Below are positions 9,266 to 17,042 of a stretch of DNA of 64,000 nt, one piece after another. The translations under genes and the position numbers were made by a program. The first letter of the stretch is position 1. Each line of letters opens with the position of its first letter. Source of the DNA: Lachnospiraceae bacterium KGMB03038 (lineage in GTDB: Bacteria > Bacillota > Clostridia > Lachnospirales > Lachnospiraceae); contig CP041667.1 of assembly GCA_007361935.1 (NCBI GenBank), positions 3,004,501 through 3,068,500 on the forward strand, given 5' to 3'. The notes beneath the pieces are model-generated. The model was given only the letters and a program-made list of their open reading frames with translations, was not told where the DNA came from and made no database searches.

Positions 9266-9293
9266 CCAATAGTTAGTTATAGCTAACTATTGG
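9266..9293. promoter_or_regulatory. Perfect inverted repeat between TetR gene and ABC exporter (probable operator)
   Basis: Arms CCAATAGTTAG (9266-9276) and CTAACTATTGG (9283-9293) are perfect reverse complements with a 6-base centre. It lies in the 127-base gap between the tetR stop and the exporter start. A TATAAT (9300-9305, minus strand) is just upstream of it, so a repressor bound here would block the exporter promoter. It is not G/C-rich and has no T run, so a terminator is less likely. Confidence 0.55.
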
Positions 9294-9312
9294 TTAAAAA
9301 TTATAGGGCGGT

Positions 9313-9930
9313 TTACTGCCCCATAATCTTCATCCATCCCGCGGTGTAAAACGCTCTCATCTCCCGCAGATAACGCAGCGCCTGCTCCAGCGGCATCTCA
9401 TGTATGATCAGTTCAAAAAACGCGTTAAACATTCCTGTGATAAGAATATGCTCCAGCCGGCTGTCAATCGGCGGCGACGGTCTCCCCAGCTGTTCCAGCA
9501 CCTTCAGATAATCATCGGTTCCTTTGGTCTCAATCTCCACCATTTCATCGATCATCCGGGAAAACCGCGTCCCCTCTGAATGACAGAGGATCAATTTAAA
9601 TACTTCCAGATGTTCATAAGCATACAGAAGCATATCTTCCATACAAAGCCCGGAAATAGAACTTAAATTCTCCGGCTGCTCCTTAGGCGGCAGATCTGCA
9701 AATTCTTTCTGCGCCTTGCAGAAACAGTCCATAAAATGCTGATACTGCTCTCCCACCAGCGCTTCAAACAATGCTTCTTTACTGTCAAAATATCCATAAA
9801 ACGCGCCTGTCGTAACTCCTGCCATCTTCACAATACTGCGCAGTGAAGCCGTCTGGAAATCCTTATCCAGGAATTCCCGCATTGCGGCTGACATGATCTC
9901 TTCCAATGTTTTTTGTTCTGTTTCTCCCAT
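9313..9930 (-). CDS. TetR/AcrR-family transcriptional regulator
   Basis: 205 residues. The N-terminal helix-turn-helix (about 25-55) is plain in LRSIVKMAGVTTGAFYGYF followed by DSKEALFEALV, the TetR hallmark; the rest is an all-helical ligand domain without conserved motifs. The start at 9930 is chosen because CGGAGGATGG sits directly upstream; the frame is open 31 codons further but those codons cross the operator palindromes. It lies upstream of the ABC exporter genes in the same direction and most likely represses them and itself, responding to an exported compound. Confidence 0.9.
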   Translation of the reverse strand: MGETEQKTLEEIMSAAMREFLDKDFQTASLRSIVKMAGVTTGAFYGYFDSKEALFEALVGEQYQHFMDCFCKAQKEFADLPPKEQPENLSSISGLCMEDMLLYAYEHLEVFKLILCHSEGTRFSRMIDEMVEIETKGTDDYLKVLEQLGRPSPPIDSRLEHILITGMFNAFFELIIHEMPLEQALRYLREMRAFYTAGWMKIMGQ

Positions 9931-9942
9931 CCATCCTCCGGT

Positions 9943-9970
9943 TATAACAGCGTTATATAACACTGTTATA
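9943..9970. promoter_or_regulatory. Two tandem TATAAC-N3-GTTATA palindromes (probable TetR operators)
   Basis: TATAACAGCGTTATA (9943-9957) and TATAACACTGTTATA (9956-9970) are two 15-bp palindromes with the same half-sites, overlapping by 2 bases, 13 bp centre to centre. They lie 12 bases upstream of the TetR start codon, overlapping its ribosome binding region and probable promoter. This is a typical autoregulatory position. Confidence 0.7.
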
Positions 9971-10042
9971 TTGTATTCCTTTTTGTAAAATTTGTCAATG
10001 ATTTTCTCTAAAACAAACGGCAATTCTTTCTGAATATAAGAT

Positions 10043-10072
10043 GAACGGCAAAAGCCAGGACTTTTGCCGTTC
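10043..10072. terminator. Stem-loop downstream of sdaAA
   Basis: Perfect 12-bp arms GAACGGCAAAAG (10043-10054) and CTTTTGCCGTTC (10061-10072) with a 6-base loop, 15 bases past the sdaAA stop. It is a stable hairpin but is not followed by a clear T run on either strand, so termination is probable rather than certain. Confidence 0.55.
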
Positions 10073-10086
10073 GTTTGCCATTCTCT

Positions 10087-10956
10087 TTACATATCCAGCC
10101 GTTCCAGGACTTTCTTAGCCTCTTCCGTGGCCGCCACGCCTCCGTGCCCGGTCTCCTTAAGAGTAATATCCATCTTATCCCCGACTTCCTTCATCGCGTC
10201 GATGACCTGATCTACCGGGATCTTACTGGTGATCCCCGCCAGCGCCATATCTGCCGCGGCCATGGCATTGACCGCGCCGCCCACATTCCGCTTTACGCAG
10301 GGCACTTCCACAAGGCCGCCAACAGGATCACAGACCAGTCCCATCAGATTCTTGAGCGCCATTGCGCATGCATGGCCGATCTGTTCCGTACTGCCGCCTC
10401 TCACATAGCAGATCGCTCCGGCAGCCATTCCAGATCCAGATCCGACTTCCGCCTGGCAGCCGCCGGAAGCCCCGGCAAGATAAGCCCGGTTTGCTATGAT
10501 CTGTCCGATCCCGGCCGCTACATACATGGCTTCGATCATCTTTTCTTCCGACACCTGATACTCCTGGAAATAAGTCACCAGCACCGCCGGCAGCACTCCG
10601 CATGCCCCGGCTGTAGGCGCTGCCACGATTCGCTTCATGCAGGCATTGTTGCACCCCATTTTCAGGGCATTTGCCATTACTTTTGCCATAAAATCTCCGC
10701 AGAGAGTATCCCCCGCCTTCTGATAAGCTTCCATCAGCCCGCCTTCTTTACCTACCAGACCACTTCTGGAAGTCAGATCCGGGTCATAGTTGTCAAGCCC
10801 GTCCAGCATAGCCTGCCACATACGCTTCATTTCCTTCCAGGAATCCTCCAAAGGCACATCTCGCTCCTGCGCGTCTTCCAGCTGTATCGCTTTCCAGAAG
10901 TCGATCCCCTCTTTTTTACATCTTTCATACGCCTCTTCCATTGACTGATACGACAT
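10087..10956 (-). CDS. sdaAA: L-serine ammonia-lyase, iron-sulfur-dependent, alpha subunit
   Basis: 289 residues of the [4Fe-4S] L-serine dehydratase catalytic subunit, which deaminates L-serine to pyruvate and ammonia. Conserved segments are APTAGACGVLPA, SGGCQAEVGSGSG and VCDPVGGLVEVPC, which carry the cysteines expected to hold the oxygen-sensitive cluster. The beta subunit lies 31 bases upstream, the two-subunit arrangement of anaerobic Firmicutes. The ATG follows GTGGAGG. In a gut anaerobe the enzyme feeds serine to pyruvate for fermentation. Confidence 0.95.
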   Translation of the reverse strand: MSYQSMEEAYERCKKEGIDFWKAIQLEDAQERDVPLEDSWKEMKRMWQAMLDGLDNYDPDLTSRSGLVGKEGGLMEAYQKAGDTLCGDFMAKVMANALKMGCNNACMKRIVAAPTAGACGVLPAVLVTYFQEYQVSEEKMIEAMYVAAGIGQIIANRAYLAGASGGCQAEVGSGSGMAAGAICYVRGGSTEQIGHACAMALKNLMGLVCDPVGGLVEVPCVKRNVGGAVNAMAAADMALAGITSKIPVDQVIDAMKEVGDKMDITLKETGHGGVAATEEAKKVLERLDM

Positions 10957-10987
10957 ACGATCTTATATCCTCCACTTCTTTCTTAAA

Positions 10988-11653
10988 TTACCCGTTTACA
11001 TTCAGAAATGTTACTTTAATGATTCCATCTTTACTTTCCAATTCTTCGATCGCTTCTTCCGGCACTACCTGATCTGTCTCCACTACCATGACCGCGAATC
11101 CGCCTCTCTTATCCCGGAACACCTGCATAGTCGCGATATTGATATCCTCCCTGCTCAGCGCGGCGGAAACCTCCGTGATCCTTCCCGGCCGGTCCTCGTT
11201 GCGAACGATCAGCGTATTGCTCTCACCGCTGAAATTCACGTCGATCCCATCCATCTTGCTGACCCGGATCCTGCCGCCGCCGATGGAAAACGCCTGGATC
11301 TTCATAGGTTTTACCCCTTCCGCCTCCATGATGATCTGCGCTGTATTAGGATGAGCGTCCCGAATATCTTTAGGCTCAATGGTAAATTCCATCCCTTCCT
11401 GCTTCGCGATCTCAAAGCTGTCCGGAATCCTTAAGTCGTCCGGCTTCATTCCCAGAAGTCCCGCGATCAGCGCCTTATCGGTTCCGTGTCCTTTTCCGGT
11501 CGCCGCAAAGGATCCGTGCAGATAGACGACTGCTTTATCCGGTCTCCTGCCAAAAAGCTGCCTGGCAATCAATCCAATCCGCGCGGCGCCCGCTGTGTGG
11601 GAGCTGGATGGCCCTACCATCACAGGTCCCAAAATGTCAAAAATGTTTCCCAT
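10988..11653 (-). CDS. sdaAB: L-serine ammonia-lyase, iron-sulfur-dependent, beta subunit
   Basis: 221 residues. The N-terminal half carries the GPSSSHTAGAARIG motif of the beta domain; the C-terminal half (about 145-221) is an ACT domain with NEDRPGRITEVSAAL, probably the serine-sensing regulatory part. I start at MGNIFDILG (11653) because GAGAGGAAG precedes it; the frame is open 15 codons further but there it runs into the promoter. It is the first gene of the sdaAB-sdaAA operon. Confidence 0.95.
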   Translation of the reverse strand: MGNIFDILGPVMVGPSSSHTAGAARIGLIARQLFGRRPDKAVVYLHGSFAATGKGHGTDKALIAGLLGMKPDDLRIPDSFEIAKQEGMEFTIEPKDIRDAHPNTAQIIMEAEGVKPMKIQAFSIGGGRIRVSKMDGIDVNFSGESNTLIVRNEDRPGRITEVSAALSREDINIATMQVFRDKRGGFAVMVVETDQVVPEEAIEELESKDGIIKVTFLNVNG

Positions 11654-11696
11654 GTTTTCTTCCTCTCTTTTCATATTTTGACAGGTATCTAAAACC

Positions 11697-11725
11697 ATTA
11701 TACCGGGATTCCCGATATATTACAA
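11697..11725 (-). promoter_or_regulatory. sdaAB-sdaAA promoter
   Basis: Minus strand TTGTAA (11720-11725), 17-base spacer, TATAAT (11697-11702). A small palindrome CGGGA-T-TCCCG (11704-11714) sits in the spacer, where a regulator would compete with RNA polymerase. The start site would be about 35 bases from the sdaAB ATG. Confidence 0.65.
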
Positions 11726-11796
11726 CGAAAAAGCTGGGACTGGATGCATCTTCTCAGATGCATTTCCCTCTGACAGCCTGAGATAAATTCCCCATG

Positions 11797-11825
11797 TTGT
11801 CTCCCGGCTTTATTTTTGTTATACT
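11797..11825 (+). promoter_or_regulatory. Promoter of the DUF4317 gene
   Basis: TTGTCT (11797-11802), 17-base spacer, TATACT (11820-11825), about 75 bases ahead of the gene. A small hairpin ATGCATCT/AGATGCAT (11744-11763) lies between this promoter and the divergent sda promoter. Confidence 0.55.
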
Positions 11826-11898
11826 TATCTCCTACACCCAGGAGACCTTCCGGCTCCGGGAAAATCTGCAACTGTTCTATGTTAGGAAAGGACCGATC

Positions 11899-13020
11899 AT
11901 GAATAAAAAGGAAGTATTAGAGATCCGCAGGCAGTTTTCTCCAGACAACTGCGCGATCACCCGCATCTGCGGCTGTTATGTTGACCATGAAAAAGAGAAA
12001 AAAATGGAGTTCAAACAGGCTTTCCTGTCTCTTCCAGAGGAGGAGGCCTTTAAGTATTTCGATATTTTCAAGCATACTCTCTCCGGCACATTGGGTAAAA
12101 ATCTGATCAATATGGAATTCCCTCTGGAGCAGGAGGCGCCCGGCGGCACTCAGGAATTTCTCCTGAAACTACGCGACAGTCGGCTGGAAGACGATCTTTT
12201 GACCGAAGAATTCTATGACAAGGTGATCGAACATTATGATCACGCTGAAAATTACTACATTATCCTGATCCATGCCGTATACGATGTACCTGGCAAAACC
12301 TCCGATGGCCTGGAGATGTTCGATGCCTCCGATACGGTCTACGAGCATATCTTGTGCAGTATCTGCCCGGTAAATCTAAGCAAAGCCGGGCTGAGCTACA
12401 ACGCCCAGACCAACCACATCGAAGACCGCATCCGTGACTGGCTGGTGGAAGATCCGGTGAAGGGATTCCTGTTTCCCGCCTTCCAGGACCGGACTTCTAA
12501 TATCCACAATGTCCTCTACTATTCCAAAAAACCGGAGAAATTGCAGCCTGATTTCATCACCAATGTCCTTGGCAGTACAGTCCCGCTGACAGCCAAAGAT
12601 CAAAAGAGCACCTTCCAGTCCATCATCCAGGACACACTTGGAGAAGATTGCGAGTACGAGGTAGTCCGCAATATCCACGAGACCCTCAACGAGATGCTGG
12701 AAGAAGCCAAGGAAACACCCGAACCTCTGGAGTTGTCCAAACCAGACGTCAGACGCCTGCTGGCACAAAGCGGGACCCCGGAAGAAAAACTCCAAACCTT
12801 CGACCGGGAATTTGAAGAGGCAGTGGGAGAGAAACAGACACTGCTCGCCTCCAATATCGCCAGTATGCGTACCTTTCAGGTGGAGACTCCCGATGTGGTC
12901 GTCAAAGTCAATCCTGAACGGTCCGACTTGGTGGAAATCCGGGAAATTGATGGCCGGCGCTGTCTGGTGATCGCAGTGGATGACCACTTGGAGGTCAACG
13001 GAATAGAAGTACGAAAATGA
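11899..13020 (+). CDS. DUF4317 family protein
   Basis: 373 residues starting MNKKEVLEIRRQFSPDNCAI. The N-terminal signature EIRRQF...ITRICGCYVD and the acidic, soluble character match DUF4317, a Clostridia family of unknown function. No signal peptide, membrane helix or catalytic motif is visible. I start at 11899 because AGGAAAGGA precedes it; 35 upstream codons in frame lie over the promoter. It is monocistronic, divergent from the serine dehydratase operon. I recognise the family but know no function for it. Confidence 0.8.
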   Translation: MNKKEVLEIRRQFSPDNCAITRICGCYVDHEKEKKMEFKQAFLSLPEEEAFKYFDIFKHTLSGTLGKNLINMEFPLEQEAPGGTQEFLLKLRDSRLEDDLLTEEFYDKVIEHYDHAENYYIILIHAVYDVPGKTSDGLEMFDASDTVYEHILCSICPVNLSKAGLSYNAQTNHIEDRIRDWLVEDPVKGFLFPAFQDRTSNIHNVLYYSKKPEKLQPDFITNVLGSTVPLTAKDQKSTFQSIIQDTLGEDCEYEVVRNIHETLNEMLEEAKETPEPLELSKPDVRRLLAQSGTPEEKLQTFDREFEEAVGEKQTLLASNIASMRTFQVETPDVVVKVNPERSDLVEIREIDGRRCLVIAVDDHLEVNGIEVRK

Positions 13021-13079
13021 TCGTCACAGACCATCTTCTTTCCTGCGGCCAATAAATTTTAAAAAAATAAAAAAAGTAT

Positions 13080-13108
13080 TTGCCAAACGTCTGCTTTTAT
13101 GATATTAT
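13080..13108 (+). promoter_or_regulatory. tRNA-Leu(CAG) promoter
   Basis: TTGCCA (13080-13085), 17-base spacer, TATTAT (13103-13108). The implied start is about 5 bases before the tRNA 5' end. Confidence 0.7.
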
Positions 13109-13119
13109 AGTCCTTGCGA

Positions 13120-13202
13120 GCGGAGATGGCGGAATGGCAGACGCGCTAGATTCAGGTTCTAGTGGGAGCAATCCTGTGAGGGTTCAAGTCCCTTTCTCCG
13201 CA
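13120..13202 (+). tRNA. tRNA-Leu (anticodon CAG)
   Basis: The acceptor stem GCGGAGA (13120-13126) pairs with TCTCCGC (13195-13201), with A as discriminator. The anticodon stem CTAGA/TCTAG encloses the loop TTCAGGT, giving anticodon CAG. A class II variable arm and the TTCAAGTC-type T loop are present. CCA is not encoded. Confidence 0.95.
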
Positions 13203-13218
13203 TTTTCTATTTCTGAAA

Positions 13219-13260
13219 AGCCCTTGGAAACATGTTGTTTTCAAGGGCTTTCTTATTCTT
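13219..13260 (+). terminator. Rho-independent terminator of tRNA-Leu(CAG)
   Basis: Arms AGCCCTTGGAAAC (13219-13231) and GTTTTCAAGGGCT (13237-13249) pair over 13 positions with one G-T, 5-base loop, followed by TTTCTTATTCTT. Confidence 0.85.
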
Positions 13261-13316
13261 CTGATTAAAAAAGAGGCCATCTCGCGTACGTTTTTATTGA
13301 AGGAGTGAGTTTATTT

Positions 13317-14642
13317 ATGACACGATCAAAAGGGCAGGAGCGTTTTCGGGATACAGCGGCGCAGCTGATCCGTTTTAGTCTTCCGCTGATCTTAAGCGGT
13401 GTCCTTCAGCAGCTTTATAATTGGGCGGATGCTTTTATCGTCGGAAATGTAGAGGGGGAACTGGCCTTGGCGGCTGTCGGTTCTACCACAACAACGATTA
13501 ATTTCTATGTCATGGCGATCACGGGATTTACGCTGGGGCTCTCCATTTTATTTGCGCAGCGATTTGGCAGCGGTCAGACTCAGGATATTCCTAAGATTTT
13601 ATCCAGCTTTTGTCTTCTTTTAGGCATTGTCTTCCTTGCATTGGCTGGCGCCGGAATCTTACTGACCAATCCGCTGCTGCGGCTGCTCCGCACTACGGAA
13701 GATACGTTCGCTCTTGCGGCTGATTATCTTCGGATCGTCCTGATGGGGATCCCCTTTCTCGCCGTGTATAATGTATACTCTGCCGCTCTGCGCGGCATCG
13801 GCGACAGTAAGGCTCCCTTCTATGCGGTCCTTGTCTCTTCCATCACCAACGTGGCGCTGGATATCCTTTTCGTAGCGCTGTTTAGATGGAATGTGGCTGG
13901 CGCCGCGCTGGCCACCGTTGTCTCCCAGGCTGCCATGACGCTCTTCCTCATCCTTTACAGCGTCCGGAAACACCCGCTCCTGCGTTTTTATCCGGGGCGG
14001 GCCACGATCTCCTGGTCTATCCTGCGGCAGGGCGTCCAATTTGGCCTCCCCCCTATGATCCAATCCAGTGTCAGTTCTCTGGGAAGCCTGATCCTCCAGA
14101 ACTTTATGAATGGTTTTGGTACTCAAACGGTAGCCGCGATCACTACCGCCTACCGTATCGACACCATCGTTCTCCTCCCGATCATCAATCTGGGCTCAGG
14201 CATCTCTACGCTGGTTGCGCAGAGCTATGGCGCGGGAAATCACTGCCGTACACGCAGTATCTGTAAAGCCGGCACGGCAGTCATGGCTGTCATTTCTCTG
14301 CTCCTGACCCTCCTTGTCATCCCCACAGGCGGACATCTGATCGCGCTTTTTGGCGCCGGAGCTGAAGCTGTCCATATTGGATCAGATTTCTTCATAAGGA
14401 TTGCCAGTTTCTATGTTATCTATGGCCTTGCCATGTCCGTCCGCGGCTACTTGGAGGGAATTGGAGATGTGACTTATTCCAGCGCTGCCGGGATTTTGGC
14501 TCTGCTCCTTCGCATCTTCCTGTCTTACAGCTTGGTTTCCATATTCGCGAATATGGTGATCGCTTACGCCGAAGCCTTTTCCTGGATCCTGCTTCTTGCG
14601 CTTTATGTTATCCGGGCTGTCTGGAAGACACGAAACATGTAA
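13317..14642 (+). CDS. MATE family efflux transporter
   Basis: 441 residues, about 12 membrane helices, no signal peptide. The LILSGVLQQLYNWADAFIVGN segment and the repeated two-bundle pattern (ALRGIGDSKAPFYAVL in the first half, VRGYLEGIGDVTYSS in the second) are characteristic of MATE proteins, which export cationic drugs or metabolites using Na+ or H+. I take the ATG at 13317, 11 bases after AAGGAG; a GTG at 13305 is in frame but is part of the ribosome binding site. It stands alone downstream of a tRNA terminator. Confidence 0.9.
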   Translation: MTRSKGQERFRDTAAQLIRFSLPLILSGVLQQLYNWADAFIVGNVEGELALAAVGSTTTTINFYVMAITGFTLGLSILFAQRFGSGQTQDIPKILSSFCLLLGIVFLALAGAGILLTNPLLRLLRTTEDTFALAADYLRIVLMGIPFLAVYNVYSAALRGIGDSKAPFYAVLVSSITNVALDILFVALFRWNVAGAALATVVSQAAMTLFLILYSVRKHPLLRFYPGRATISWSILRQGVQFGLPPMIQSSVSSLGSLILQNFMNGFGTQTVAAITTAYRIDTIVLLPIINLGSGISTLVAQSYGAGNHCRTRSICKAGTAVMAVISLLLTLLVIPTGGHLIALFGAGAEAVHIGSDFFIRIASFYVIYGLAMSVRGYLEGIGDVTYSSAAGILALLLRIFLSYSLVSIFANMVIAYAEAFSWILLLALYVIRAVWKTRNM

Positions 14643-14698
14643 AAGATTTCTATTTCTTCAGAAAACCTTATTTCTTCGTGAACATTTTGTGTCCCCAC

Positions 14699-14727
14699 TT
14701 GAGTGTTTGGGAAAAAACTACTAGAAT
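14699..14727 (+). promoter_or_regulatory. Promoter of the acidic orphan gene
   Basis: TTGAGT (14699-14704), 17-base spacer, TAGAAT (14722-14727), about 40 bases ahead of the gene at 14769. Confidence 0.55.
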
Positions 14728-14768
14728 AGACTGGTGTCAGGTAAGATATTATTAGGAGGATTTTAATC

Positions 14769-15161
14769 ATGCGTATAGATATAGATAGAGATAAAGAAGA
14801 TAAAGAAGACTTTTTCCCCGATGATTTTGAAGTGATCTACGAGGGCGACCTTCCCGAAATCAGTACAGAAGGACTTTCCGACGACTACAAAGACGTCCTG
14901 TCCCGTCTTTCAGAACTAGACGATGAAGAAACCATTGATTATGTAGAAGAAAACCGTACCGGTCACATTTCTGCTGATCGGATCGCCGCTCACGAGCAGG
15001 AGATCCAAAGACGGATGGCAGAAGAAGGTTTCCCCGCGGAGAAATCAGAACCTAAGAAGGGCAAAAAAAAGCACGCAGCAGCTCATCCCTCTTCCCCGAC
15101 TGTCAAGAATGTTACCATCGGGGAGCGCATCATGAGCAAACTGCGCCGCTTTGTGCCTTAA
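14769..15161 (+). CDS. Uncharacterised acidic protein with basic C-terminal tail
   Basis: 130 residues that I do not recognise. Residues 1-85 are strongly acidic and mostly helical (DRDKEDKEDFFPDDFEV, ELDDEETIDYVEE); residues 95-130 are basic and lysine-rich, ending SKLRRFVP. No signal peptide, membrane helix or cysteine is present. It has its own promoter and a clean TAGGAGG site, so it is very likely a real gene. Its stop shares the bases TTAA with the stop of the convergent membrane-protein gene, so the 3' ends overlap by 4 bases. Confidence 0.75.
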   Translation: MRIDIDRDKEDKEDFFPDDFEVIYEGDLPEISTEGLSDDYKDVLSRLSELDDEETIDYVEENRTGHISADRIAAHEQEIQRRMAEEGFPAEKSEPKKGKKKHAAAHPSSPTVKNVTIGERIMSKLRRFVP

Positions 15162-16042
15162 TCCGCTTCATTATCGCCAGGCTGTTTCTTGGAAACTGCG
15201 CCGGCTTCTTCTGCCTGGGCTTTTTTCAGAAAATCTGCGTCCCTGGACTTTAACCGCGGGATAAACCTGCGCGCAAAGGAACCTTTCCCGCGATTTTTCA
15301 CGTAGAAATAGCCGATGACCGAAAATACCAACGCCCCCGCAAAATTTACCATCAGATCTTCCATTGTATCCAGGAGGCCAATGTCCAGATAACCGCCCAG
15401 CCCTAGCGCGGTCCCGTTCACGACCGTATCGTTGATCCCTTCAATCGCCACTACCTGGTTCGTCTTGGATGGATCCAGCGCCACAGAATAGATTGCGTGT
15501 ACTACGGTATCTTTCTGCATGTCGAAATGGAAGATCTGATCCATTCCAAATTCAAAGAACTCCCAGATCACGCCGATCGTCATGGAAAAGCAGAAAGCAA
15601 CGATTGCCACAAAGGCCGGCGAAAGCTGGATGGAAAACTTTTTATGGCGGTTCAGGATATCCACAAGAGCAATCCCTATGGCCGCCATCAGGAAACCGTT
15701 CAGTGTATGCAGCACAGTATCCCACACAGGAACCTTAACATAATAAGCCTGGATTTCTCCTAAGATCTCCGCCGCAAAGATAAAAAGCAGGATAATGATC
15801 TCCAGTGCTGTCGGCAGTTCGATCTTGAGATTGACCTGTATCAGACTTGGCATGACCAAAAGTACCAGTGTCAAGATACATAAGAATACATTTTCAAAAT
15901 TGCGGTTGAAAATCTGCAAGATCATCATCAGGATTACCAGCGCCCTTAAAGTCACATAAACCATAAAAGAACTTTTATGCTCCCGCAGCTCCATCTTGAG
16001 GGCTTTTCCCATCACCCTCATCCTTTTTCTCATTTTTTTCAT
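15158..16042 (-). CDS. Multi-pass membrane protein, DUF2238/YjdF-like
   Basis: 294 residues with a basic N-terminus and about seven membrane helices. The segment WDTVLHTLNGFLMA and the later IGVIWEFFEFGMDQIFHFDMQKDT, with an NGTALGLGGYLDIGLLDTMEDL loop, resemble the DUF2238/YjdF family of small membrane proteins of unknown role. The C-terminal 40 residues are charged and cytoplasmic. The start is uncertain: I use ATG 16042, but a TTG two codons upstream (16048) has better spacing to GGAG. Convergent with the acidic protein; upstream is smsB with a 31-base gap, so it may be transcribed with the Sms pair. Confidence 0.7.
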   Translation of the reverse strand: MKKMRKRMRVMGKALKMELREHKSSFMVYVTLRALVILMMILQIFNRNFENVFLCILTLVLLVMPSLIQVNLKIELPTALEIIILLFIFAAEILGEIQAYYVKVPVWDTVLHTLNGFLMAAIGIALVDILNRHKKFSIQLSPAFVAIVAFCFSMTIGVIWEFFEFGMDQIFHFDMQKDTVVHAIYSVALDPSKTNQVVAIEGINDTVVNGTALGLGGYLDIGLLDTMEDLMVNFAGALVFSVIGYFYVKNRGKGSFARRFIPRLKSRDADFLKKAQAEEAGAVSKKQPGDNEAD

Positions 16043-16073
16043 AAGCAAGTCTATCTCCGTATGTCTTAAACGT

Positions 16074-17000
16074 CTAATTCAGGAAATTCTCGATGATCAC
16101 TCCTTCGGCTTCCTCTGCCGTCATACCCAGCGTCCGCAGCTTCGTCACCTGCTCGTCGTTGATCCTGCCGATGGCCGCTTCATGGATGATTCCGGCGTCC
16201 ACGTGTTTTGCGTCAATCTCCGGGATCGAACATACCTCTGCCTGATCCATAATGATCGAATCACACTGAATATGAGCATGGCATTTGGCATTTCCTACAG
16301 CTTTGGGATGAAACACCTGTTTGGACGTGCCTTTTGCTACAGAACGGGAAATAATCTGGGCTGTACTGTCTTCTCCATTCATCTGGACTTCCATATTCGA
16401 CTCTGCTGTCTGGGCATCATGAGTCATCAGCTTTTCAAGTACGTATAATTTTGCCCCCGCTCCCAGAACGACCTCAGTCTCCCGCTTAGTAGAATCAACT
16501 CCTTTGATCTGCACCGTGTCCAGCGTAAATACAGAATCCTCTTCCATATAGATCTTGGTCACCGGGTTCAGGATTCTCGCCCCAGTCCCTTCTCCCTCTC
16601 CATAATGTTTTTCTTCATAGCGGACATTGGCTCCTTTCGCCACATGGAACGCGTGGATTCCATCATGGCGGCTCTCATTGCAGCCGCTGTTGTGAATCCC
16701 GCATCCGGCTACGATCGTCACATCCGCTCCTTCCCCGATATAGAAATCATTGTACACAATATCCGTCATCCCAGACGCGTTTACAACAACCGGGATATGC
16801 ACCTGTTCCCCTTTTGTATTTCCGTCAATATAAACGTCTATCCCCTGCTTGTCCGTTTTCCTTTTTATCTTGATATGCTCAGTATCTCCATGGCATAAGG
16901 CGGTTCCATTGTGACGGAGATTAAACGCGCCTTTCTGCTCAAATCCAACGCCGTCAATCTGCGCAAGGATCTGCTTTGTCACCTGATCTAATTCTGCCAT
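16074..17000 (-). CDS. smsB: SufB/SufD-family Fe-S scaffold protein (SmsB type)
   Basis: 308 residues of the SufBD family, shorter than classical SufB (about 470), with the beta-helix core but without the usual N-terminal region. Possible ligand residues are in VAGCGIHNSGCNESRHDG and KCHAHIQCD; the C-terminal HEAAIGRINDEQ segment is the SufB/D signature. With the SufC-like ATPase 42 bases upstream, and no sufS, sufU or sufD nearby, it fits the two-gene SUF-like minimal system (SMS) described in anaerobes. I use ATG 17000 because GGAG lies 7 bases before it; the ATG at 17006 would abut the ribosome site. Confidence 0.85.
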   Translation of the reverse strand: MAELDQVTKQILAQIDGVGFEQKGAFNLRHNGTALCHGDTEHIKIKRKTDKQGIDVYIDGNTKGEQVHIPVVVNASGMTDIVYNDFYIGEGADVTIVAGCGIHNSGCNESRHDGIHAFHVAKGANVRYEEKHYGEGEGTGARILNPVTKIYMEEDSVFTLDTVQIKGVDSTKRETEVVLGAGAKLYVLEKLMTHDAQTAESNMEVQMNGEDSTAQIISRSVAKGTSKQVFHPKAVGNAKCHAHIQCDSIIMDQAEVCSIPEIDAKHVDAGIIHEAAIGRINDEQVTKLRTLGMTAEEAEGVIIENFLN

Positions 17001-17042
17001 AACCATACTCCTTTCTCTCGCCTTCGCTCTTACGGCTCTATC

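Noticed and set aside
13080..13268. A 62-codon open frame across the first leucine tRNA
   Set aside because: It covers the tRNA promoter, tRNA and terminator, so it is not a gene.
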